From contig JAHEKB010000045.1 of the NCBI GenBank assembly GCA_024638525.1, positions 1-12,650 on the forward strand: a stretch of 12,650 nucleotides of DNA, written 5' to 3'. The notes under the pieces are model-generated. The model did not search any database. It worked only from the letters and a program-made list of their open reading frames with translations, and was not told where the DNA came from. Positions within the stretch are counted from its first letter, which is position 1. The number at the start of each line of letters is the position of its first letter. Source of the DNA: Bacteroidota bacterium (lineage in GTDB: Bacteria > Bacteroidota > Bacteroidia > NS11-12g > UBA9320). This document shows positions 7,325-12,650 of the stretch, piece by piece. The position numbers and the translations under genes were made by a program.

Positions 7325-7867
7325 ATGGATGAAGAACATCAACAGATCCAACACCTTTCAGACTTAATTAATGCATTAGAGCGCACGAATCCGTCAGATT
7401 TAAGAAAGCTCTCATCGAGGTTGGCCATAGATCCGGATGACCTTAGAGAATACGCTACTTTTTCTAAGGACAGCTATACCCGCAACTGTTTAGTCCGCAC
7501 AGAGGATTATGAATTGCTTTTATTGGGCTGGGAAGCTGCACAAGCTACTCCTATACACGAGCACAATGAGCAAGAGTGTTGGGTACACTTTGTCGAAGGT
7601 GAATTCACAGAGGAGATTTTTGAGTTGGTTGACGATAAACCGGAGTTTGTCAAAGTCAGCAGACCTAGAAACGGTCAAACCAGCTATATGCATGATAGCA
7701 TGGGGTGTCATCGCCTTACTCAAATATCCAGTTCTAGAGGTATAAGTCTGCATTTATATGTTGGGCCCATTGACCATTGCAAGATTTACAACGAGAAAGA
7801 AGCTTGCTTTGATCTTTGTGAACTGAGTTATGATTTAGAAGCTGAACTCAGTTCATCAACTTTTTGA
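7325..7867 (+). CDS. Cysteine dioxygenase type I
   Basis: Cupin-fold non-haem iron enzyme oxidising L-cysteine to cysteine sulfinate with O2, in the cytoplasm. The iron ligands line up as His78 and His80 (PIHEHNEQEC) and His129 (MGCHRL). Substrate-binding Tyr51 and Arg53 are in YTRN. The Ser-His-Tyr catalytic set is Ser141, His143 and Tyr145 in SLHLYVGP. Cys85 sits five residues after the second iron histidine, where mammalian enzymes have the Cys that crosslinks to the Tyr; most bacterial homologues, as I recall, have Gly. The length of 180 aa is normal. It is divergent from the CSAD-like decarboxylase (gap 7202-7324), so the two genes could make hypotaurine in sequence. The 3' end overlaps the opposite-strand acyltransferase by 40 bases. 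Confidence 0.93.
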   Translation: MDEEHQQIQHLSDLINALERTNPSDLRKLSSRLAIDPDDLREYATFSKDSYTRNCLVRTEDYELLLLGWEAAQATPIHEHNEQECWVHFVEGEFTEEIFELVDDKPEFVKVSRPRNGQTSYMHDSMGCHRLTQISSSRGISLHLYVGPIDHCKIYNEKEACFDLCELSYDLEAELSSSTF

Positions 7868-8715
7868 TTTCCGCTGTGTTTCCATCTCTTATGCGTCCAC
7901 AACCACAAATGTGGTGAGGCCAAAATATTCTCCTCAAGTAAATTGGCGAAAGAAGCCACCACCTTGTCTGAATCTTCCATTGGAATTTCTCTCAATTCGA
8001 TTTCGTAACGTCCCTTCTCAGGCATCTCAATAAATGGGTAAAGCAAGATAGCATTGGTTTTTCTGGCAATTCGATCGGGACCTACTAAAAACGCAGTATG
8101 CTGTTCCAAAAACGTCGTCCAACTGATGCTGCTGTTGGCTGTTGGTGATTGATCTGCGATCATAAAGGTCAGGGTTAAGGCACCACTTCTTTGCACTTCC
8201 ATCAGACGCTTATAGCCGCTTTTAGACTCCACGCATATGTTTCCAAATCGCTCGCGCATATGAATGCTCAAGTCGTTGAAATATGAATTGGTCTGTTCTT
8301 GATAGAAGGAGACAAATTGATGTTTTACCAGCAAGGGTATAAATGCAAACCACTCCCAATTGCCGAAATGCGCACTGTATAATACCACATTCTTTCCTTC
8401 GGCATACCAGTTGTCCAGTTGTTCTAGATTCTTAATGATCAAGCGCTTTTTCGCTTCTTGTTTGGAGATACTCAGCACCTTCACAGATTCTAGAAAAAGT
8501 TCACAAAAGTGAGTATAGAAATCTCGCTCAATCTGCTGTAATTCAGCATTATTTTTATTTGGGAACGATGTCTTGAGATTGCTTCTAACTACCTTTTTTC
8601 TATACCCAATCAAGCGGTAAATGATGAAATAAACCAACTTGGCAATAAGGTAAATGGTCCAAAGAGGTAAAAATGAGAGTAGGTAAAAGGGGGCATATTT
8701 CAAATAGGGATGCAC
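7828..8715 (-). CDS. LpxL/HtrB-family lipid A acyltransferase (lysophospholipid acyltransferase fold)
   Basis: Inner-membrane acyltransferase expected to add a secondary acyl chain to lipid A on the cytoplasmic face. It has an N-terminal membrane helix at about residues 8-34 (YLLSFLPLWTIYLIAKL), then the conserved RSNLKTSFP segment. The HxxxxE catalytic motif is HFGNWE (His116, Glu121), and an IADQSP block lies near residue 190, where the family has its DQ. The length of 295 aa is usual. The start is GTG at 8715, one codon after the isomerase stop and in the same frame (TAA AAG GTG). No better start exists before the membrane helix, so the two genes form a tight operon. Some Bacteroidota members of this family acylate aminolipids instead of lipid A, so the exact acceptor is uncertain. 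Confidence 0.87.
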   Translation of the reverse strand: MHPYLKYAPFYLLSFLPLWTIYLIAKLVYFIIYRLIGYRKKVVRSNLKTSFPNKNNAELQQIERDFYTHFCELFLESVKVLSISKQEAKKRLIIKNLEQLDNWYAEGKNVVLYSAHFGNWEWFAFIPLLVKHQFVSFYQEQTNSYFNDLSIHMRERFGNICVESKSGYKRLMEVQRSGALTLTFMIADQSPTANSSISWTTFLEQHTAFLVGPDRIARKTNAILLYPFIEMPEKGRYEIELREIPMEDSDKVVASFANLLEENILASPHLWLWTHKRWKHSGNQKVDELSSASKS

Positions 8716-8718
8716 CTT

Positions 8719-9720
8719 TTACTCCTCTCCTTCAATGATTTCGAGATTGCTGAGAAATTCCTTCAGGTTAGTGATAATAGGGACTTCCATTAAGGGAGCG
8801 CCGAGCTCATTGGCCATGTAAACACTCACCCAATCCAAGCGATAGATGATATCAAATATGGAATAGACATCATAATCTGGCACTACCAATGGAAGGACTT
8901 TATTGTTTTCCATTTCCAAATGAGATATCAAGAAATCAAATCGCGCGGCAACCCGCTGATTCTGTTCAGAGTACAGCATGATAAAATTGGTATCTAGTTT
9001 GTCTGTATAACTCTCCAGCACATTGTGATTGGCCTCAGGAATGATTTGAACAAATGCTTCTAATTTGGCATTTTCATTCAATTGTTGAGCAAAGCGTACA
9101 GCAACTTCTGCATAATACCTATCCGCTAAGATCACGAATTTCTTGCCAAGTTGAGATGAGAAGAACTTGAAAATCTGCTGTGCGCTGTCCTTTTGTCTGT
9201 CTCGTTTTTGAGGGAAATCATTTTTGATGTCCTCCAGGGCTGACCTGTGATCCTGATCGAATAACTCTCCCAACATCAATAAGAGGTAAGACAGCCCAAA
9301 CCCAATGGTCATTCTTGGTTGATAGCCGTCTGGAATGGCATAACATGGGATTCCTTCTTGCTGACATTGTTCTTTTAGTTCTCCTCCGGAGGCCATGCAA
9401 ACAATGGAGGCTTTAGCAGCTTTAGCCTGCTGGAAAAGGTTCAGGGTTTCTTCTGTGTTGCCAGAATACGAATTGAGTATGACCAAGCTGCGCTGACCAA
9501 CAAATGCGGGCAAATCGTAGTCGTTGATGGCAACGATTGGCAAATTGGCTTTATCAAACATCCAGCTCTTGGCGATGGAGGCGCCAATGCCGCTACCGCC
9601 TAGCCCCCCGAGTATGACGTGATCAAAGGCCGAGGACTTTAATCCGTGTGAAGTGTATTGACTGAGAACAAATTCCAACTGTTCTGAAAAATTTTCTAAT
9701 GAAGACTCATGTGTTATCAT
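8719..9720 (-). CDS. SIS-domain sugar isomerase, bifunctional phosphoglucose/phosphomannose isomerase family
   Basis: Cytoplasmic isomerase interconverting glucose-6-phosphate or mannose-6-phosphate with fructose-6-phosphate. With the start at 9720 it has 333 aa, normal for the family. The first SIS domain contains GGLGGSGIGAS (38-48) and the phosphate-binding SYSGNTEET (84-92). The C-terminal SIS domain holds the catalytic-type EANHN segment (Glu229, His232). The reading frame can be extended upstream to 9915, but this would overlap the divergent rluD and add 65 residues with no family resemblance; MITHESSLENF at 9720 is a normal N-terminus and sits just downstream of a perfect -7 element. 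Its stop is one codon before the acyltransferase gene. Mannose-6-phosphate supply would fit polysaccharide or nucleotide-sugar synthesis. Confidence 0.88.
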   Translation of the reverse strand: MITHESSLENFSEQLEFVLSQYTSHGLKSSAFDHVILGGLGGSGIGASIAKSWMFDKANLPIVAINDYDLPAFVGQRSLVILNSYSGNTEETLNLFQQAKAAKASIVCMASGGELKEQCQQEGIPCYAIPDGYQPRMTIGFGLSYLLLMLGELFDQDHRSALEDIKNDFPQKRDRQKDSAQQIFKFFSSQLGKKFVILADRYYAEVAVRFAQQLNENAKLEAFVQIIPEANHNVLESYTDKLDTNFIMLYSEQNQRVAARFDFLISHLEMENNKVLPLVVPDYDVYSIFDIIYRLDWVSVYMANELGAPLMEVPIITNLKEFLSNLEIIEGEE

Positions 9721-9732
9721 AGCTATTCTGAC

Positions 9733-9740
9733 TACTTTTG
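9733..9740 (+). promoter_or_regulatory. -7 promoter element for rluD
   Basis: TACTTTTG matches the Bacteroidota -7 consensus TAnnTTTG perfectly, about 40 bases before the TTG start of rluD. No clear TTG lies at the -33 position (GTGTTA is nearest), so only half of the promoter is convincing. Confidence 0.45.
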
Positions 9741-9745
9741 GCAGG

Positions 9746-9753
9746 CAAAAATA
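9746..9753 (-). promoter_or_regulatory. -7 promoter element for the SIS isomerase-acyltransferase operon
   Basis: On the minus strand this reads TATTTTTG, a perfect TAnnTTTG match 25 bases before the ATG at 9720. It lies only five bases from the opposite-facing rluD element, so the two promoters would overlap. No strong -33 TTG is seen at the expected distance. Confidence 0.45.
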
Positions 9754-9780
9754 GGCCATTGATGGCTCAATTAATAAGTT

Positions 9781-10806
9781 TTGTCTGTAGAGGAAAATAA
9801 GGAGGAATTGGGCTATACTCAGTATGAGTTTATGGTTGATCAGGGTCAAGAGGCATTGAGAATTGACAAGTTCTTGGTCAATAGAATTGTGAATGCCAGC
9901 AGGTCTAGAATTCAAACGGCCATAGATAGGATGCAGGTCTTGGTTAACGGAAATCCAGTTAAGGCAAATTATAAGGTCAGACCCTCAGATCATATAGAGG
10001 TGAAAGTGGATCAATTGCCCACTGAATTAAAGATTGAACCCGAAGATATTCCTTTGAATATAGTTTTTGAAGATGAGCATTTGATGGTCATTGATAAAGA
10101 AGCTGGGATGGTGGTGCATCCCGGTGTAGGTAATTATAACGGCACCCTTTTGAATGCATTGTCGCATTACTTTGGGGTTTCGGTAGATCACGAAGGAAAA
10201 AGACCATGGTTGGTTCATAGAATTGACAAAAATACTTCTGGCCTGCTTGTTATTGCAAAAAGCGATATCGCTATGGCAGGGCTGTCAAAGCAGTTTAAAG
10301 ATCACAGTATAGAACGTAAATATTGGGCCTTAGTCTGGGGAAGTCCAGAGGAAGAATCCGGCACGATCTCTACTTATATCGCTAGGGATCAATACGATAG
10401 AAAACGTTATACGACGGTGGGTGAGGAGCATCCATCCGGCAAATGGGCAGTGACGCATTATAACTTGCTTGAAAATTTTCACTTTTGCTCATTATTGGAG
10501 TGTCAATTGGAAACGGGAAGAACCCATCAAATCCGGGTTCATATGCGACATCTTGGACATCCCTTGTTCAACGATGAAATGTACGGCGGTGAAAAAATAC
10601 TCAAAGGAGTGGTGTTCAGCAAGTACAAGCAGTTTATTGATAATTGCTTTAAAATATTACCAAGGCATGCATTGCATGCAAAGACATTGGGATTCATACA
10701 TCCTTTGAGCAATGAAAAGATGAAATTTGAATCTGAATTGGCCAATGATATGCTAGAAGTCATTGAGAAGTGGAGAACTGTCAGCGCCTCCAATCGATTT
10801 GCATAA
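9781..10806 (+). CDS. rluD: 23S rRNA pseudouridine synthase, RluD family
   Basis: Converts uridines of 23S rRNA to pseudouridine; the E. coli enzyme acts in helix 69. The S4 RNA-binding domain is at about residues 27-75 (RIDKFLVNR, then VLVNGNPVKANYKV). The catalytic domain contains HRIDKNTSGLLV with catalytic Asp149, and later GRTHQIRVHMRHLGHPLFND. The stretch SKYKQFIDNCFKILPRHALHAK near residues 280-301 is an insertion typical of Bacteroidota members. The TTG start at 9781 keeps the GYTQYEFMVDQGQ lead-in that relatives share; ATG 9832 would cut it to MVDQGQ and is the main alternative. The AGGAGG at 9800-9805 lies inside the coding region, too close to the in-frame TTG at 9808 to serve as its binding site. 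A strong terminator follows the stop. Confidence 0.93.
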   Translation: MSVEENKEELGYTQYEFMVDQGQEALRIDKFLVNRIVNASRSRIQTAIDRMQVLVNGNPVKANYKVRPSDHIEVKVDQLPTELKIEPEDIPLNIVFEDEHLMVIDKEAGMVVHPGVGNYNGTLLNALSHYFGVSVDHEGKRPWLVHRIDKNTSGLLVIAKSDIAMAGLSKQFKDHSIERKYWALVWGSPEEESGTISTYIARDQYDRKRYTTVGEEHPSGKWAVTHYNLLENFHFCSLLECQLETGRTHQIRVHMRHLGHPLFNDEMYGGEKILKGVVFSKYKQFIDNCFKILPRHALHAKTLGFIHPLSNEKMKFESELANDMLEVIEKWRTVSASNRFA

Positions 10807-10831
10807 AAAAAGTGGCCTAAGCCACTTTTTT
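10806..10831. terminator. Bidirectional rho-independent terminator
   Basis: AAAAAAGTGGC (10806-10816) and GCCACTTTTTT (10821-10831) form a perfect 11-pair stem with a CTAA loop. The A-tract on one side and T-tract on the other let it work in both directions, serving rluD on the plus strand and the DoxX-like gene on the minus strand, whose stop is 16 bases away. Confidence 0.93.
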
Positions 10832-10846
10832 ATAGAAAAATAGTTT

Positions 10847-11209
10847 TTAATCCTCCATGTGATTACCGATAAAGAAGGCTGCACCTGCTAAGGCAATTTC
10901 TTTCAGTAATAATGGCATGGCCATTTGATCACCATCCATTACTTGAGGGAGATAAATGGTCAAAGTGAAAATCACCAACATGATACCGGTTAGGTAAGAA
11001 GCAAGTCGTGCTTTCTTTCCCCAAATGATTGAAATACAGGCGAGTATAAGGGCAACTCCGACAAGATAAACCCAAAAGATACCACCTGGAATAAAGGATG
11101 GAACCATGCCCTCCATATCTTTAGCACCTGTGAGGTGAAAGACTCCAAAGAGTCCTAACATAATGGCATACATGGAACGTGAAATAGCTGAAGGTATAAA
11201 TGCTTTCAT
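10847..11209 (-). CDS. DoxX-like small integral membrane protein
   Basis: A 120-residue hydrophobic protein with four predicted membrane helices, at about residues 8-26, 44-63, 68-86 and 98-116. They are connected by short loops such as HLTGAKDMEGMVPSF and a positively charged WGKKARLAS turn. The pattern and length fit the DoxX/DoxX-like superfamily, several of whose members are linked to redox or thiol stress, but no catalytic residues can be named. The start is ATG with no Shine-Dalgarno. The preceding 59-base gap separates it from the symporter gene on the same strand and contains a weak hairpin, so it may have its own transcript. The exact role is unknown. Confidence 0.75.
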   Translation of the reverse strand: MKAFIPSAISRSMYAIMLGLFGVFHLTGAKDMEGMVPSFIPGGIFWVYLVGVALILACISIIWGKKARLASYLTGIMLVIFTLTIYLPQVMDGDQMAMPLLLKEIALAGAAFFIGNHMED

Positions 11210-11236
11210 AACAATTGATTTATATGTATCTACACT

Positions 11237-11263
11237 AAAATTAAGAAATCCATTCGAGAATGG
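11237..11263 (-). terminator. Weak terminator candidate after the symporter gene
   Basis: CCATT (11250-11254) pairs with AATGG (11259-11263) around CGAG. On the minus strand the stem is followed by ATTTCTTAATTTT, a moderately U-rich run. It sits six bases past the symporter stop. The short stem makes this a low-confidence call. Confidence 0.3.
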
Positions 11264-11268
11264 CAGGC

Positions 11269-12650
11269 TTACTTATTCACACTGTTTTGTTTTACAAACA
11301 TTTGAAAGAGCATTGACAACAAGACCACTATGACGCAAGCGATAAAGTTATACCACAAAAAACTAAGGCCTTGACCAGTGAGGTTTTCCAATTGATCTTT
11401 GAAGAAATGGACACAGAGAATTAGGGTTTCAGCAATAACTGCTGACAGTAACACTGCCTTAGATTGTATCTTTTTGAAGTACAATGCGACCAAAAATATT
11501 CCCAATACGGTGCCATAAAATAACGATCCAAGAATATTGACGAATTCCACTAAGTTGTCAAATAAGCTTGCAACACTGGCAAATATTATGGCTAGTAATC
11601 CCCACATCAAAGTAAACAGTTTAGAGCTGCTCACATAGTGACTTTCACTTTTTCCCGGATTTTTAGTCTTGTAGAAATCAATGACTGTTGTCGTAGCTAA
11701 GGCATTGAGCTCTGCAGCCGTGCTGGACATCGCCGCAGAGAAAATAACTGCCAAAAGCAAGCCGATTAATCCCACGGGAAGCCATCTGAGTACCCATGAA
11801 ATAAAAACAAAATCAGTCTCTTTGATCTTAGCGGTATACTCTGCCTTCTCTAGCGCTTCATTTAGTTCAAGGTCCAAATTTCGCTGTTGATTTTGAAGGC
11901 TTGAAATCTCCGCTTCAGACCAATGATCTTTATTCTTTGATTGCTGAATGTTGGCATGTTGATCGCTTATACGTTCAAAGTTCACGGGATCCGCTTGCTC
12001 TAGATAGTCAAGTTTCTCCTGATCAAAACTCATTGGTCTTTCGTACATGCTATAAAACCAAAAAACCAGAACCCCGATAAACAGGATGAATAATTGCATG
12101 GGTATTTTCAATACGGCATTGAAATACAATCCGGTTCTGATTTCTTTAAGACTTTTACCAGACAAATACCGCTGTACTTGACTTTGATCCGTTCCAAAAT
12201 AGGAGAGCATTAAAAAGCTGCCTCCTATCAGACCGGACCAAATGTTGTATCGATCACCTAAGTCAAATTCAAGGTCTAATGCATTTAACATTCCCTCTTT
12301 TGATGCTAGGCTCATAACGAGGGACAATTCTACTTTTTCCTGTATGTAATAGACTAAGAAGCCAAAGGCCACAAAAAGGCCGGCAAAGATTACTGCCATC
12401 TGTTGCTTGTGGGTTTGAGTAACTGCTTCTGTGCCTCCGCTCACGGTATATAGAATAACCAATACACCTATCACCATGATATTCAAGTTTAGATCCCAAC
12501 CCATTATTGCCGATAGAATAATAGAGGGAGCATAGATGGTCACCCCAGCTGCCAGCCCCCTTTGAATTAGAAATAATGCCGCAGTGAACATTCTGGTGTT
12601 CAAATTGAAGCGCTCCTCTAAGAACTCATAAGCCGTAAAAACCTTGAGAT
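11269..12650 (-). CDS. Sodium:solute symporter family transporter (5' partial)
   Basis: Inner-membrane transporter that uses the sodium gradient to import a solute. The N-terminus lies beyond the right edge: the frame continues upstream of the internal TTG at 12603 with KVFTAYEFLEERFN, a conserved stretch of the family preceding RGLAAGVTIYAPS. The GTDQSQVQRYLSGKS motif (residues 137-151 from the TTG) and AVIFSAAMSSTAAELNAL (about 285-302) are strong SSS hallmarks. At least nine hydrophobic helices are visible. A charged, coiled-coil-like loop of about 80 residues (bases roughly 11812-12048; EQADPVNFERIS to LNEALEKAEYTAK) separates two helices. Such loops occur in Bacteroidota SSS proteins but this one is long. 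The substrate is unknown; sugars, sialic acid, carboxylates or amino-acid derivatives are all possible. Confidence 0.9.
   Translation of the reverse strand, partial: LKVFTAYEFLEERFNLNTRMFTAALFLIQRGLAAGVTIYAPSIILSAIMGWDLNLNIMVIGVLVILYTVSGGTEAVTQTHKQQMAVIFAGLFVAFGFLVYYIQEKVELSLVMSLASKEGMLNALDLEFDLGDRYNIWSGLIGGSFLMLSYFGTDQSQVQRYLSGKSLKEIRTGLYFNAVLKIPMQLFILFIGVLVFWFYSMYERPMSFDQEKLDYLEQADPVNFERISDQHANIQQSKNKDHWSEAEISSLQNQQRNLDLELNEALEKAEYTAKIKETDFVFISWVLRWLPVGLIGLLLAVIFSAAMSSTAAELNALATTTVIDFYKTKNPGKSESHYVSSSKLFTLMWGLLAIIFASVASLFDNLVEFVNILGSLFYGTVLGIFLVALYFKKIQSKAVLLSAVIAETLILCVHFFKDQLENLTGQGLSFLWYNFIACVIVVLLSMLFQMFVKQNSVNK

Noticed and set aside
7509..7745. Alternative-frame reading frames inside the cysteine dioxygenase gene
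   Set aside because: The dioxygenase frame carries every catalytic residue; the others show no family pattern.
9799..9805. AAGGAGG as a Shine-Dalgarno for rluD
   Set aside because: It lies two bases before an in-frame TTG and 26 bases before the next ATG, both poor spacings, and the codons there encode the shared lead-in of the protein.
9721..9915. N-terminal extension of the SIS isomerase to 9915
   Set aside because: It would overlap the S4-domain coding region of rluD, has no family resemblance, and removes the promoter gap. ATG 9720 gives a normal-length protein.
11269..12650. Symporter as the taurine transporter of the cysteine locus
   Set aside because: It is about 3.4 kb away beyond a strong terminator and other operons, and nothing in its sequence indicates taurine.
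1..12650. CRISPR arrays, insertion sequences, prophage, tRNA or rRNA
   Set aside because: No regularly spaced repeats, transposase motifs, integrase, cloverleaf or rRNA-like stretches were seen by reading both strands.

Overview
The window (about 42% GC by eye) looks like part of a chromosome from a member of the Bacteroidota, probably a free-living or marine lineage. Three things suggest this. Recognisable Shine-Dalgarno sequences are almost absent before the starts. Several gaps carry TAnnTTTG-type -7 promoter elements. RluD and the SurA/MoxR neighbourhood have a Bacteroidota flavour. I see no phage, insertion sequence, CRISPR array, rRNA or tRNA. The genes are packed tightly and no gene-free stretch exceeds about 125 bases.

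Layout. (1) Bases 1-3155, plus strand: an envelope-biogenesis operon. It has a lipoprotein related to SurA-type folding factors (its 5' end lies before the window), a SurA-like periplasmic peptidyl-prolyl isomerase, and a MoxR-type AAA+ ATPase, with overlaps or 1-base gaps between them. (2) Bases 3195-4553, plus strand: a DEDDh exonuclease fused to a UvrC/Cho-like GIY-YIG nuclease. Its GTG start lies inside a strong dyad. (3) Bases 4532-7201, minus strand: two different group II PLP-dependent decarboxylases in tandem. The first resembles animal cysteine sulfinate/glutamate decarboxylases; the second resembles MfnA/histidine decarboxylase enzymes. (4) Bases 7325-7867, plus strand, divergent from the decarboxylases: a cysteine dioxygenase. 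(5) Bases 7828-9720, minus strand: an SIS-domain sugar-phosphate isomerase followed by an LpxL/HtrB-like lipid A acyltransferase. (6) Bases 9781-10806, plus strand: the rRNA pseudouridine synthase RluD, ending in a clear bidirectional terminator. (7) Bases 10847-12650, minus strand: a small DoxX-like membrane protein and a sodium:solute symporter whose N-terminus lies beyond the window.

The most interesting part is the central sulfur-amino-acid locus. Cysteine dioxygenase (cysteine to cysteine sulfinate) lies head-to-head with a decarboxylase whose residues resemble animal cysteine sulfinate decarboxylase (cysteine sulfinate to hypotaurine). This is the order of the animal taurine pathway. 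The dioxygenase also keeps the Cys/Tyr pair that forms the crosslinked cofactor in mammalian enzymes and that, from memory, most bacterial homologues lack. The second decarboxylase in the operon has an unassigned substrate. Most of the rest is ordinary housekeeping DNA.
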